Shown: positions 39,179 to 48,391, counted from the first letter of the stretch. The stretch is 64,000 nt of DNA from Bacteroidota bacterium (GCA_016709725.1 JADJMG010000006.1:186001-250000); one strand, 5' to 3'. The notes: generated by a model from the sequence alone, not told the origin. Numbers and translations are program-made.

Positions 39179-39707
39179 TTATGGTTGAACCGCTTCAAAG
39201 GGTTCTCCTGCTTTTCCTTGGTAAGCCACAGGATTATTCGAACTGTTTAATTGAATTTTGTAACTATAGTTGTTTTCTCTTTTCCAAATCAGAACTACAT
39301 CGGTTGTAATGTTTTTTTTCAACTCCATTTTCCATTTTGGTGATGGTCCATTTGCCGATTTGATAAATCATTTTCGAATTACCACCTAATTCTATAATTT
39401 CTGATTTCATTGATTTTATTTGCATCATGCTTAACCAATAGTCCGCAATTTCTTTTCTTCCTGTAATTTTTTTACCTCCTGGAATCATAATGGTTGCGTC
39501 ATCTGAGTACAGATCAACAATGGAGGAGTAGTCTTTTTTAAGAACGGCTTTCTCAATGTCTTTGTTTAATTCTAATACTTGTGCTTTAACATCACTGCTG
39601 ATGTCTGTGTTGCTTTTGCAAAACTGCTAGAGCTTGCAAAAAAGAAGTCCCATGGTAACCGCGATTGCGGCGAACGAGCGGCGGAATAAAGAATAGGCTG
39701 TTTTCAT
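39179..39707 (-). pseudogene. NTF2/SnoaL-like (DUF4440-type) secreted protein, three frame breaks
   Basis: The start at 39707 opens MKTAYSLFRRSFAAIAVTMG. The full protein, about 175 residues, is spread over three frames. It would read LLFASSSSFAKSNTDISSDVK, then VLELNKDIEKAVLKKDYSSI and SDDATIMIPGGKKITGRKEI, then ITTDVVLIWKRENNYSYKIQ and a stop at 39179. Breaks lie at the A6 run 39638-39643 (one base too many), the T4 run 39614-39617 (one short) and the T8 run 39312-39319 (one too many). The conserved core with ELNKDIEKAVLKKDY and TGRKEIADYWLSM fits DUF4440. Three breaks in 530 bp suggest either decay or poor local sequence. Confidence 0.7.
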
Positions 39708-40041
39708 TTTTTTTAATTTAAAGTTTAATTTATTATTTGATTGCGTTTGTTTAGCTGTGATGATTGAACGAATTGTTTTGTTACAATGAATGCAATAAAT
39801 ATTTTTATTTCTTTTGATGGTACAAAGATGCATTACTATATAAGTATTGCCTAGCGAAAAATTACCAGGCGTCAATTGTAAGTACTGAAACATTAAAAGT
39901 GATTGATGTGATGTTTACCCTCTAATTAATTATTTTAATTGTTAAGGAATTGTTATAAAAGAAAAAGGATGCGACGATCGCATCCTTTTTCTTTTCTTTT
40001 TTTTCGCACAGTTAGGGCGCGAATTGTTAACGCTATGTTAA
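39708..40041. other. Gene-free stretch between the NTF2-like gene and the PspC gene
   Basis: 334 AT-rich bp with no supported gene. Near its start it should hold the promoter of the NTF2-like gene. The terminator at 39962-39990 closes the PspC operon on the minus strand. Confidence 0.6.
39962..39990 (-). terminator. Rho-independent terminator of the PadR-PspC operon
   Basis: A perfect 13-bp stem, AAAAAGGATGCGA (39962-39974) and TCGCATCCTTTTT (39978-39990), with a three-base loop. It lies 51 bp beyond the PspC stop. It is symmetric, so it could work in both directions. Confidence 0.88.
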
Positions 40042-41802
40042 CTATCTCTTCTCCTTCGCATCAATAACTACGCCATCTCCATCAATCTTAATCTTTACAT
40101 CTTTATTATCCCAATTGATGGTATCTTCATGTGAATTAATATCGATGTTTTTTCCATTCACTCTCACTTTTACTTTTTCGTCGTGATCACTGCTGTAGTT
40201 GTAGTTGATGGAAGTAGATTCGTCTAAATTGCAATTCAAGCATTCTAATCCTCTTGCCGTCATAGTCCAAGTATGTCCTACCATATCATTGTCCCAAGTA
40301 TTGGTTACATTTTTGATATCGTAAATTACATCTTCCATTTCTTGTCCGAGGAATACACTCTTGCCCTCTGGCACTTTAAGGATTAAGCGAATTTTTTGTC
40401 CTCTGTATTTAACTCCTTTTGGAATGATATAACTTTTCGCGAAATGTATAATAGAATCATTTTGTTGAATTGGATAAACAATTCTTCTTGAATTCAATTC
40501 TGCATTTTTGCGATTAGTACCTCGGCTCGTAGTTATTCTTACCAACTCGAATTCATTTCCTTCAGCGCGTTGTACAGTTAACTCCACATCGTCAAAACTT
40601 ACTGAGTCTTCATCTGAATTAATACCCCATGAGTCAGAATTCCAACTGAAGTTGCTGTCATCATAGTCTTCCATGCGACTAAACGTTTCATCCATTGCCG
40701 CTAAATGTAAAGTATTAGTTTGTGGCTGAACGATTGGGATCATAATTCGATCGGTATTGCTATTTCTGAACTGAGATGAAATATTGATTCCAATCCATAT
40801 AGTAAGTAACATACCAACAATAAATAGTATTCCTGTTGAATAATTGAACAACTTAGATTCAGATTTGAATTTGAATAAGGAGCGTGCAATTCTATATAGG
40901 ATTACGATAATAGGAATTCCAATTACCAGTGCCAAGGCAAACATTCCTGTATTTACTTGCCACGATTCTAGGAAGAAATTGGTGAGGAATATCGGAAGTG
41001 AATCACCACCAATTACGCCCGACATTCCTAGAAGTGTAACGAACAACGCAAAGAGTAATGCGATAAGTACAATTGCTATTATTACACCGATAAAGCCAAC
41101 GAAGAACTTAATAGCAGCTACGATGATAGCTCCGATGGCCTCAAAAAAATTTGCAATTCTACTGCTGCCTCCTCTTGAGCTACGTTTTCCAGAGATACGT
41201 GTCTTGATATCTTCTACTTCTTCTTCAATGGTCTTTTTTATGTTGTCAATGTTTATCGCTTGTCCTTTCATCTCTAATTTCTCAGAGGTAGTCTTCGCTT
41301 TTGGAACGATTACTAATAACAAGATATAAAGTAACAATCCTGTACCCATCACAAAGAATGCAATGGCAAAGATGAGGCGTAACCAAATCGGATCGATTCC
41401 GATGTAATGACTAATTCCACTACATACTCCACCGATCACTTTATCGTCTGGATCACGATAGAGTCTACGGTATCCACGTCCTTCTGAAGTTGATCCTGCA
41501 GTACCCGAAGAGGATTTGTTTTCAGAATTTTCTTCGTCTGTTCCAGCCACTTGTTCTGGTCGACCCATGGTATTAATCACATGTTCTACATCCGATGCAA
41601 TAACTACTTGTCGATTGTTGCCAATACGCTCAGTAAACATTTCCGCAACGCGAGATTCAATGTCTTGTATGATTTCATCACGACCATCTGAGCTGGTAAA
41701 GTAACCACGAATCGCTTCGAGATATTTCTTTAACTGGTCGTAAGCTTGTTCTTCAATATGGAAGACCATGCCTCCAATATTTACAGTTACCGTCTTGTTC
41801 AT
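40042..41802 (-). CDS. PspC-domain membrane protein with N-terminal and C-terminal extensions
   Basis: 586 residues. Residues about 1-85 form a soluble domain (TVNIGGMVFHIEEQAYDQL, SDGRDEIIQDIESRVAEMF). A PspC module follows (YRDPDDKVIGGVCSGISHYIGIDP, about 105-180), three more membrane helices (about 220-335) and a C-terminal beta-rich adhesin-like region with QRAEGNEFELVRITTSRG and VNGKNIDINSHED. The order is typical of Bacteroidota PspC proteins, which answer envelope stress; the C-terminal part recalls DUF4097-type beta-helix domains. It overlaps the PadR gene by 4 bp and is probably repressed by it. Confidence 0.85.
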   Translation of the reverse strand: MNKTVTVNIGGMVFHIEEQAYDQLKKYLEAIRGYFTSSDGRDEIIQDIESRVAEMFTERIGNNRQVVIASDVEHVINTMGRPEQVAGTDEENSENKSSSGTAGSTSEGRGYRRLYRDPDDKVIGGVCSGISHYIGIDPIWLRLIFAIAFFVMGTGLLLYILLLVIVPKAKTTSEKLEMKGQAINIDNIKKTIEEEVEDIKTRISGKRSSRGGSSRIANFFEAIGAIIVAAIKFFVGFIGVIIAIVLIALLFALFVTLLGMSGVIGGDSLPIFLTNFFLESWQVNTGMFALALVIGIPIIVILYRIARSLFKFKSESKLFNYSTGILFIVGMLLTIWIGINISSQFRNSNTDRIMIPIVQPQTNTLHLAAMDETFSRMEDYDDSNFSWNSDSWGINSDEDSVSFDDVELTVQRAEGNEFELVRITTSRGTNRKNAELNSRRIVYPIQQNDSIIHFAKSYIIPKGVKYRGQKIRLILKVPEGKSVFLGQEMEDVIYDIKNVTNTWDNDMVGHTWTMTARGLECLNCNLDESTSINYNYSSDHDEKVKVRVNGKNIDINSHEDTINWDNKDVKIKIDGDGVVIDAKEKR

Positions 41803-42140
41803 GATATAGGGTTGTTAGAAGTTGTTTGATTAACCGCATCGACTAGCTCTTGCCAAGTGACACGAAGTTCGGAAGTAAATTGTTCGCCAATCGGCGTTAA
41901 GGTGTAATATTTTCGGGGCGGACCTGAAGAACTTTCTTTCCAGGTGTATGCTAATAGTCCTTGATTTTTTAATCGAGTTAGCAAAGGATATAATGTTCCT
42001 TCAACGACCATCACTTTTGCATCTTTAATCTTCCCTATTATATCCGAAGGATAAACTTCTCCTTGGCCGATGATGCTCAAGATGCAAAACTCTAATACGC
42101 CTCTCCGCATCTGGGCTTGTGTATTTTCGAGATTGCTCAT
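41799..42140 (-). CDS. PadR-family transcriptional regulator
   Basis: 113 residues from the ATG at 42140, chosen because MSNLENTQAQMRRGVLEFCIL is the usual start; an in-frame start at 42161 would add seven residues. The winged helix is clear: LEFCILSIIGQGEVYPSDIIG, then VVEGTLYPLLTRLKNQGLL and RKYYTLTPIGEQF. PadR proteins repress an adjacent gene and often their own, in response to stress. The 4-bp overlap with the PspC gene and the dyad at 42223-42243 support autoregulation of the pair. Confidence 0.92.
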   Translation of the reverse strand: MSNLENTQAQMRRGVLEFCILSIIGQGEVYPSDIIGKIKDAKVMVVEGTLYPLLTRLKNQGLLAYTWKESSSGPPRKYYTLTPIGEQFTSELRVTWQELVDAVNQTTSNNPIS

Positions 42141-42202
42141 TTTGTTGCTGGTTTTAAGCATGTGCTGTGATCATCAACCCATGCTGTTATTTAATGACTC
42201 TG

Positions 42203-42243
42203 CAAACTTAATATGTTTTAAGGTACTATGCAACACAAAGTAC
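42203..42243 (-). promoter_or_regulatory. Promoter of the PadR-PspC operon with an overlapping PadR-type dyad
   Basis: On the minus strand a TTG (42231-42233) and TAAGTTTG (42203-42210) are 20 bp apart, an exact fit to the Bacteroidota promoter. A dyad GTACTATG-N5-CAAAGTAC (42223-42243, 7 of 8 pairs) covers the -33 TTG. The PadR start lies about 60 bp downstream. A repressor on the dyad would block the polymerase. Confidence 0.65.
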
Positions 42244-42479
42244 TATTTGACAATATAAATAATTGATATTCAATATTAATATTTTAAGTTGAGACTGCTC
42301 TAATCCAGAAATACCGATATTTTTAACTTAAAACGAATCTTCTGATTTAGTAAAATGATCGAGTTTCGACGTTATTATTGTAGGTTTTGATGGACAGAAT
42401 TGTTGATTTCTTCTAATTGCACAAAATTTTTAATTGTACATACTCATCGCTTTTTTTATATTTGTTAGAGGAAATATAT

Positions 42480-43187
42480 ATGCCAGCATCGGTTTTTCAG
42501 TTTAAGAAATTTACGGTTCAACAAGAACGTTGCGCTATGAAAGTAGGCACCGATGGCGTTTTATTGGGTGCTTGGGTCTCCGTTCCTAAAGAAGGAAAAA
42601 TATTAGATATCGGAACAGGTACAGGCCTCATTGCACTCATGATTGCACAAAGAACAGAGGCTTTTATTGATGCAATCGACATTGATGTTTCTGCTTTTGA
42701 ACAAGCTTCTGAAAATGTTAAAGCCTCGCCATGGAAAGAGCATATTAAAGTGATGCATTCATCATTGAATGATTTTAGACCAGGTTACCGGTATGATCTT
42801 ATTGTAAGTAATCCTCCTTATTTTATGGATAGTTTCGCTGCAAGTGATGAAGCTAGAAATTTAGCAAGGTCTGCTAATGCTTCTTTGACCTACGAAGATT
42901 TACTTTTTGGTGTGGGTCGATTGTTATCGAATACAGGAAAGTTCTACGCAATTTTACCTTTTAAAGAAGGTCAATTTTTTCGTGAGTTGGCAGAGCAAAG
43001 CGGACTTATCTGTGTTAAATTGTCGAAGGTTAAAACGGGAAGAGAAAAACCTTTTAAGCGAGTATTGATGGAGTTTTCCAGACGAGAAGAAAATATTCAA
43101 GAGGAAGAACTCGTGATCCATTTTGATAACCGAGAATTTACTGAAGAATATAAAAAGCTAACGAGTGATTATTATTTAGCTTTCTAA
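42480..43187 (+). CDS. tRNA1(Val) adenine-37 N6-methyltransferase-like (TrmN6/YfiC family)
   Basis: 235 residues from ATG 42480, with MPASVFQFKKFTVQQERCAMKV at the start; the 21-residue upstream extension is not protein-like. It has the SAM motif LDIGTGTGLIALMIA near residue 40 and the N6-adenine catalytic motif SNPPYF near 105, preceded by YDLIV. The family modifies A37 of tRNA1(Val) in E. coli. The Bacteroidota relatives are assigned to it by similarity. Convergent with the saccharopine dehydrogenase-like gene with a 3-bp gap. Confidence 0.88.
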   Translation: MPASVFQFKKFTVQQERCAMKVGTDGVLLGAWVSVPKEGKILDIGTGTGLIALMIAQRTEAFIDAIDIDVSAFEQASENVKASPWKEHIKVMHSSLNDFRPGYRYDLIVSNPPYFMDSFAASDEARNLARSANASLTYEDLLFGVGRLLSNTGKFYAILPFKEGQFFRELAEQSGLICVKLSKVKTGREKPFKRVLMEFSRREENIQEEELVIHFDNREFTEEYKKLTSDYYLAF

Positions 43188-43190
43188 ATT

Positions 43191-44522
43191 TTATTTTTGT
43201 TGCTCTATAAAACGAATTCCCATTGCTTCTAATTCTTTTAAAATAGGCGTGAATATTTCTTCGTGTACCGGTATTTGAACTCCTTTTGTTTTTATTTTTC
43301 CGGCTAGAATTTGTAATGCCGCAATCGCTAGAGGTAGTCCCACCGTTTTTGCCATGGCTGTTTGATGGATGTCGTCACCTTTAACTTGTAAGGAGGAAGT
43401 TAATTGTTTTTTGTCGCCATCTAATTCATATTCGAATTCATGCAACATCACAATCATGTCCTTGTCATTCGGCTTTAATACCCACTTGCTTTCTAATAGC
43501 TGCTGTAGAATTTGTGCGGGACTTGCGTTTTTTATTCCGATGGGTTTATTTTCTAAAATGCCTGTAGAAATAATTCGTTGCATGGCTGGACCATCAAAAT
43601 CTACTTCACAATACTTAGCAATTTTTTCTTCAAGGGTATCACCACGCTGAGAAGGGGGAATAAATGCATTTACCCATTCGCGATAGGTCATGTTTTCACT
43701 GTTTTCAATTTGAAAACTATCATCCGTCAATCCTAACGCAATGAAAACCTGCCAAGCACTGCAAAATCCTTCATGACGCAATGTTCCTCTGATCAGTGTG
43801 GGAATATTTTCAATTCCATAATGGTGTCTATAGGCTAACGAATCACGATTAGCATAGCCATCATAACTAGTGTCCGCATCTAATTTAATTCGTACAGCCT
43901 CTTTGAAAAGTCGATGGTAGGGGATGTAGTGATACAATCCATCTTTTATGTATTTAGCAGTTCCTTGTCCTGCTAAAATTACATTCCTTGGATTCCAAGT
44001 GAATTTATATCCCCATAAATTATCAATGGATTCAGGAGCAATTAATCCACCCGTATAGGATTTAAATGATAATAATTTAGCTCCTTGTTTTTTTAATTTT
44101 AAAATGATTTCCATCGCTGACATATGATCCAATCCTGGATCCAACCCGCATTCATTTAAAAATAAAATCCCTTTTTCTTTGGCTGCTTCATCCAACGCTA
44201 AAATTTCTTTCGAAACATAGCTTGCGGTCACCAAATTCTTTCCATGCTCCAAACAATCTTGAGCTACCAAAAAGTGTAATGAAGGAGGAAGCAATGAAAT
44301 AACTAAATCTGCGTTTTTAATAACATCACCGCGCTGACTTGCATCTTCAACGTTAAATAAAAATGCGGATCCATGTTTATGGCCGTTCAGTTTTTGAGAA
44401 GCAAGTTGAACGTCAATATCCCCAATTTTTAATGAAAATCCTTGAGAATCTGTATGATCTAATAAATATTGTATCAAAGCTCCAGAAGATCTGCCGGCGC
44501 CTAATAATAAGATCTGTTTCAT
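43191..44522 (-). CDS. Saccharopine dehydrogenase-like oxidoreductase
   Basis: 443 residues. An N-terminal NAD(P)-binding fold (ILLLGAGRSSGALIQYLLDH, about 4-23) and a C-terminal substrate domain with GLDPGLDHMSAMEII, SFKSYTGGLIAPESIDNLWG and the TLRHEGFCSAWQV stretch. In eukaryotes the family takes part in lysine breakdown to alpha-aminoadipate semialdehyde, and bacterial relatives also act on other amino acids. The protein is full length and intact. The actual substrate is not visible. Confidence 0.87.
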   Translation of the reverse strand: MKQILLLGAGRSSGALIQYLLDHTDSQGFSLKIGDIDVQLASQKLNGHKHGSAFLFNVEDASQRGDVIKNADLVISLLPPSLHFLVAQDCLEHGKNLVTASYVSKEILALDEAAKEKGILFLNECGLDPGLDHMSAMEIILKLKKQGAKLLSFKSYTGGLIAPESIDNLWGYKFTWNPRNVILAGQGTAKYIKDGLYHYIPYHRLFKEAVRIKLDADTSYDGYANRDSLAYRHHYGIENIPTLIRGTLRHEGFCSAWQVFIALGLTDDSFQIENSENMTYREWVNAFIPPSQRGDTLEEKIAKYCEVDFDGPAMQRIISTGILENKPIGIKNASPAQILQQLLESKWVLKPNDKDMIVMLHEFEYELDGDKKQLTSSLQVKGDDIHQTAMAKTVGLPLAIAALQILAGKIKTKGVQIPVHEEIFTPILKELEAMGIRFIEQQK

Positions 44523-44535
44523 AATTTTAGAAATG

Positions 44536-44563
44536 CAAAGGTATAAATTTGGGAGGTAATCAA
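44536..44563 (-). promoter_or_regulatory. Predicted promoter for the saccharopine dehydrogenase-like gene
   Basis: On the minus strand TTG (complement of 44561-44563) and TACCTTTG (complement of 44536-44543) are 17 bp apart. TACCTTTG matches TAnnTTTG exactly. The start codon lies 13 bp past the element. Confidence 0.65.
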
Positions 44564-44608
44564 ATCTTGACTTAACTTAGCCCCATTATAAAAATTGGTA
44601 TATTAAAC

Positions 44609-45589
44609 ATGAAAAAACTCATTATTCTATCCTTCTTATCGCTGATGTTCGCACAGGGAAATGCGCAACTATCGAATGTTATTTTGTTTACTGAAAATGG
44701 TGAACGTTTTACAGCTATTTTAAATGGCGTGCGTCAAAATAATGAACCAGAAACCAATATTAAAATTACAGGTTTAAATGCGGAGTTTTATAAATTAAAG
44801 GTTATTTTTGAAAGCAGTGCACTTGGAGAGAAGAATTTTAATCTTGCCATTGAGTTAGGAATGGAAAGTACTTATGTGATTAAGAAGAATAATAAAGGAG
44901 AATTTGTTTTGCGCTTTATGAGTTCAGTAGTTATGGCTCAAGCTCCTAGAAATGTTCCTGAACAAGCTGTCGTGGCATATCATGTAAATCCTGTAGCTAC
45001 TCCTACTCAAACTTCTCAGACAATTTCAACAACCACAACTACAACAAGTCAAGGTAGTAATGTTGATCCAGGTAGTGTTAATATGAATATGGGAGTGAAT
45101 GTTGATGGAATGGGAGGTGGCATTAGTATTAATGTTTCAGGCATGGATGAAGGAATGGGTAACTCTAGCTCTACTGTGCACACACAAACTACGACTACAA
45201 CCACTACTACTGTTTCGGGTGGACATACCCCAACACCAACTCCTCCACCAACACAGGTCGTTTATTTGCCAGGATATTCTGGTCAGGTAGGATGTCCGGT
45301 ACCTATGTCGAAGCAAGATTTCAGTGATTTGAATGCCACCATTTCTTCAAAAACTTTTGAAGAAACGAAGTTCACAATCGCTAAACAAGTTTTGAATGAT
45401 CGTTGTTTGTTTGTCTCTCAAGTAAAAGAAATTATTTTGCAATTTACATTCGAACAAACTCGTCTCGATTTTGCAAAATATGCATATGATCGTACTTATG
45501 ATGTTGGTAATTATTTCAAGGTGAACGACACGTTTACATTTGAAAGTTCAACCGAAGAATTAAATGATTATATTGATTCGAGGAGATAA
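44609..45589 (+). CDS. Secreted DUF4476 protein with Thr/Gly-rich linker
   Basis: 326 residues with a signal peptide (LSLMFAQGNAQ). Residues about 20-125 form a beta-rich domain (NVILFTENGERFTAILNGVRQN). The middle (about 130-230) is low in complexity, with Thr runs (TTTTTT-like) and an MNMGVNVDGMGGGISINVSG-type stretch. The last 95 residues (PMSKQDFSDLNATISSKTFE to the end) match DUF4476. Such proteins occur widely in Bacteroidota and are of unknown function. It is followed closely by the DUF423 gene. Confidence 0.85.
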   Translation: MKKLIILSFLSLMFAQGNAQLSNVILFTENGERFTAILNGVRQNNEPETNIKITGLNAEFYKLKVIFESSALGEKNFNLAIELGMESTYVIKKNNKGEFVLRFMSSVVMAQAPRNVPEQAVVAYHVNPVATPTQTSQTISTTTTTTSQGSNVDPGSVNMNMGVNVDGMGGGISINVSGMDEGMGNSSSTVHTQTTTTTTTTVSGGHTPTPTPPPTQVVYLPGYSGQVGCPVPMSKQDFSDLNATISSKTFEETKFTIAKQVLNDRCLFVSQVKEIILQFTFEQTRLDFAKYAYDRTYDVGNYFKVNDTFTFESSTEELNDYIDSRR

Positions 45590-45595
45590 ATTTTC

Positions 45596-45985
45596 ATGAA
45601 TTATAAATATCTAGGCGCTGGTGCTCTATTCGCCGCTTTTTCAGTGATGTTCGGCGCCTTTGGTGCTCATCAACTAAAGGAAATAGTTGAAACCAACGAT
45701 TTGGTGACCTGGGAAACCGCTTGTCGCTATCAAATGGTGCATGCATTGGCTCTGCTGCTGATCTCACAAATAGGTGTTGGAAATAAGCATATCAAGTGGG
45801 CGGGCATTTATTTTATAATTGGAATCTTTTTATTCTCGGGTTCGCTGTATTTGATTGCTTTGAAAGATGTTTTTTCAATGAACTTGAAATTCATCGGACC
45901 TTTAACTCCAATTGGAGGTCTGTTCTTTATCGTTGGTTGGATAAAGGTATTTATGTTTTCGATTTCGAATAAGGAAAAGAAATAA
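45596..45985 (+). CDS. DUF423 small integral membrane protein
   Basis: 129 residues with four membrane helices and the typical beginning of the family: YLGAGALFAAFSVMFGAFGAHQLK, then WETACRYQMVHALALLLI, GIYFIIGIFLFSGSLYLIAL and LTPIGGLFFIVGW. The family (YwdK/YgdD-like) is widely conserved in bacteria, with no established function. It starts 6 bp after the DUF4476 stop. Confidence 0.92.
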   Translation: MNYKYLGAGALFAAFSVMFGAFGAHQLKEIVETNDLVTWETACRYQMVHALALLLISQIGVGNKHIKWAGIYFIIGIFLFSGSLYLIALKDVFSMNLKFIGPLTPIGGLFFIVGWIKVFMFSISNKEKK

Positions 45986-46019
45986 ACTGCGTTATTCATT
46001 AAAAATGATATTTTTGAAT

Positions 46020-46493
46020 ATGCGAACTACTAACATAATTGCATTTACCGTGCTTGCTATCTCCTTAAGCGCTTGTAAATCAAGTAAATATTCAAGTGAA
46101 AATGCAGATAAATCGGAAACTGAAATTGTTGAACCCACTCCATCAAACCCAACTAAACCTTTAGTTTCTATGGAAGTTTGGACACGTGAGCAAGCTAAAC
46201 TAGGTCCTGATTCCTTCCGTTTGGTTGTGAGTTTTATCAGTATTGGTGCAGGAACAGATCCTGAGGCAAAGGCAATTTTGGAGGCTTATGTATATGATTA
46301 TAAGCTTAAAAACAATAAAGTAGTCTCTTATTATATGATTCCATGGGGACGCGAAGGTGAGGTGGACTGTTGTTTTCCTTTAGATGAGCTAAATGCCTCA
46401 GAACAAAATAATTTCATCGATGGATTGAACAAAGTGATCCAAGGAAAGGAACTGATCCAGATCAATGAAAATATGAAAAGCCGGTTTAAATAG
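46020..46493 (+). CDS. Putative lipoprotein of unknown function
   Basis: 157 residues from ATG 46020, chosen over the ATG at 46005 because it opens a standard lipoprotein signal (MRTTNIIAFTVLAISLSAC) with the lipid-carrying Cys at residue 19. The mature protein starts with a Ser/Pro/Thr/Glu-rich linker. The folded part has SMEVWTREQAKLGPDSFRLV, IGAGTDPEAKAILEAYVYDY and an ending of short helices. I recognise no domain. It probably sits on the inner face of the outer membrane. Confidence 0.65.
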   Translation: MRTTNIIAFTVLAISLSACKSSKYSSENADKSETEIVEPTPSNPTKPLVSMEVWTREQAKLGPDSFRLVVSFISIGAGTDPEAKAILEAYVYDYKLKNNKVVSYYMIPWGREGEVDCCFPLDELNASEQNNFIDGLNKVIQGKELIQINENMKSRFK

Positions 46494-46516
46494 TGATATA
46501 ACTAAGTCGATTTGAC

Positions 46517-46548
46517 TTGCTATACCACTAGAATTTACCGTAAATTTG
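46517..46548 (+). promoter_or_regulatory. Predicted pckA promoter
   Basis: TTG (46517-46519) and TAAATTTG (46541-46548) are 21 bp apart, a full match to the Bacteroidota -7 element. The ATG follows 16 bp later, so the untranslated leader is short. Confidence 0.6.
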
Positions 46549-46564
46549 TGCGATCGAAATAAAT

Positions 46565-48181
46565 ATGAACGAATACGGATTGAAGAACCCCAATGCATCT
46601 GTAGCAGATCTGGGACTTAAGAACGTTGCGACGGCTTATTGGAATTTATCACCCGCTGAATTAGTGGAAGATACCATCCTGCAAGGAATGGGAGAACTCA
46701 CCGATACCGGTGCTTTAGCCATTGATACCGGTGAATTTACAGGCCGCTCGCCAAAAGATAAGTTTACTGTATTAGATGCAGAAACGGAAAAGACTGTGAT
46801 GTGGGGTGATATTAATATTAAATATGATCCTGCAAAGTTTGATCAAATTTTTACACGCATGCAAGCGTATTTAACGAATCGGGAAGTGTATGTGCGCGAT
46901 GCATATGCATGCGCCGATCAACGTTATCGTTTGAATGTTCGTGTTGTGACTGAATATCCTTGGCAAAATTTATTTGCGAACAATTTATTCTTGCGTCCAA
47001 CCAACAAAGAAATTGAAACGATTCAACCAGATTGGGTGATCGTAAATGCTCCTGGATTTATGGCGGATCCCGCTATTGATGGAACACGTCAGCATAATTT
47101 TGCGATGATCAATTTCACTAAGAAAATGATTTTGATTGGTGGAACAGGTTATACCGGCGAAATCAAAAAAGGAATTTTTACTGTGTTGAATTATGTGCTT
47201 CCTCAACACAAAGGTGTACTGAGTATGCATTGTTCTGCGAATATCGGCGAGAAAGGTGATACAGCATTGTTCTTCGGATTATCAGGTACAGGAAAAACTA
47301 CATTAAGTGCCGATCCAAATCGTGGATTGATCGGTGATGATGAACATGGATGGAGCGACGATTCAGTTTTCAATTTTGAAGGTGGATGTTATGCAAAGTG
47401 TGTGAATCTTTCTGCAGAGAAAGAGCCGCAAATCTTTAAAGCAATTCGTTTCGGTTCTTTATTGGAGAATATCGAGTTTATTCCGGGCACAACAAGTCCA
47501 GATTATGATAATGTAAGCAAAACAGAAAATACTCGTGTCGCCTATCCAATCAATTTTATTGATAATGCAGTAGAACCTTCGGTAGCTACTCCGCCTAAAA
47601 ATATTTTCTTTTTAACATGCGATGCATTTGGTGTATTGCCTCCTATTAGCCGATTATCAAACGAGCAAGCCATGTATCATTTCATCTCCGGTTATACGGC
47701 GAAAGTAGCAGGTACAGAGATGGGAATTACAGAGCCTACTACTACTTTCTCTGCATGTTTTGGAAAAGCATTCTTACCATTGCATCCTGCAAAGTATGCG
47801 GAGTTATTAGGTAAAAAATTAAAAGATAATCCAGACATTAAAGTTTGGTTGGTGAATACAGGATGGAGTGGTGGATCGTTTGGTGTGGGTTCAAGAATGA
47901 AGTTGAGCTACACACGCTCCATGATTTCTGCTGCACTGAATGGTGAATTCGACAAAGTGAAATTTGAAGAAATGCCCATCTTCCGCCTTCAAATCCCAAC
48001 TACTTGTACCAATGTTCCGGATGATATCTTGAATCCACGTAAAACATGGAAAGATACCGCGGCCTTTGATCAAACTGCTAGTGATCTAGCATCGAAGTTT
48101 GTTAAAAATTTCACTCAGTACGCCGATGGTTGCAGCGCCGAAATTCTTTCCGCCGCTCCATCTGTACATGAAGTAGCATAA
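46565..48181 (+). CDS. pckA: Phosphoenolpyruvate carboxykinase (ATP)
   Basis: 538 residues, the normal size. It has TGEFTGRSPKDKFTV near residue 60, RVVTEYPWQNLFANNLF, the P-loop GLSGTGKTTLSADPNRGLIG followed by DDEHGW, and YTAKVAGTE with the TPEPTTTFSACFG-like metal site GITEPTTTFSACFGKAF. The enzyme converts oxaloacetate and ATP to phosphoenolpyruvate, the first committed step of gluconeogenesis. Single intact gene with a close promoter. Confidence 0.97.
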   Translation: MNEYGLKNPNASVADLGLKNVATAYWNLSPAELVEDTILQGMGELTDTGALAIDTGEFTGRSPKDKFTVLDAETEKTVMWGDINIKYDPAKFDQIFTRMQAYLTNREVYVRDAYACADQRYRLNVRVVTEYPWQNLFANNLFLRPTNKEIETIQPDWVIVNAPGFMADPAIDGTRQHNFAMINFTKKMILIGGTGYTGEIKKGIFTVLNYVLPQHKGVLSMHCSANIGEKGDTALFFGLSGTGKTTLSADPNRGLIGDDEHGWSDDSVFNFEGGCYAKCVNLSAEKEPQIFKAIRFGSLLENIEFIPGTTSPDYDNVSKTENTRVAYPINFIDNAVEPSVATPPKNIFFLTCDAFGVLPPISRLSNEQAMYHFISGYTAKVAGTEMGITEPTTTFSACFGKAFLPLHPAKYAELLGKKLKDNPDIKVWLVNTGWSGGSFGVGSRMKLSYTRSMISAALNGEFDKVKFEEMPIFRLQIPTTCTNVPDDILNPRKTWKDTAAFDQTASDLASKFVKNFTQYADGCSAEILSAAPSVHEVA

Positions 48182-48198
48182 ATATTTTTTCCTTCTCT

Positions 48199-48290
48199 AG
48201 GAATAAAATACTCTAGTGTTCTCTAGTGCCCTCTAGTGCCTTTAGTGTTAAAGAAAAGTTTCTTTAACACCAATTAGCACTAAAGGGCAC
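48199..48290. repeat. CTCTAGTG(C/T) repeats enclosing a 12-bp hairpin
   Basis: Three units of CTCTAGTGTT / CTCTAGTGCC (about 48211-48240) lead into the inverted repeat GTGTTAAAGAAA-AG-TTTCTTTAACAC (48245-48270). After it come AGCACTAAAGGGCACTAAG, the reverse of the first part, and a T-run. The whole may work as the pckA terminator. Confidence 0.75.
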
Positions 48291-48340
48291 TAAGTTTTTT
48301 ATAGGTATTATCCGCCTCTGTTCTAGCAGCAGGGAGAACT

Positions 48341-48380
48341 AACTTACCAACTTACCAACTTACCAATTTACCAATTCACT
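48341..48380. repeat. Octanucleotide tandem repeat, unit AACTTACC
   Basis: Three exact units at 48341-48364 are followed by AATTTACC and AATTCACT. The array ends 11 bp before the rsmE start codon. Confidence 0.9.
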
Positions 48381-48391
48381 ACTTTCGCTAC

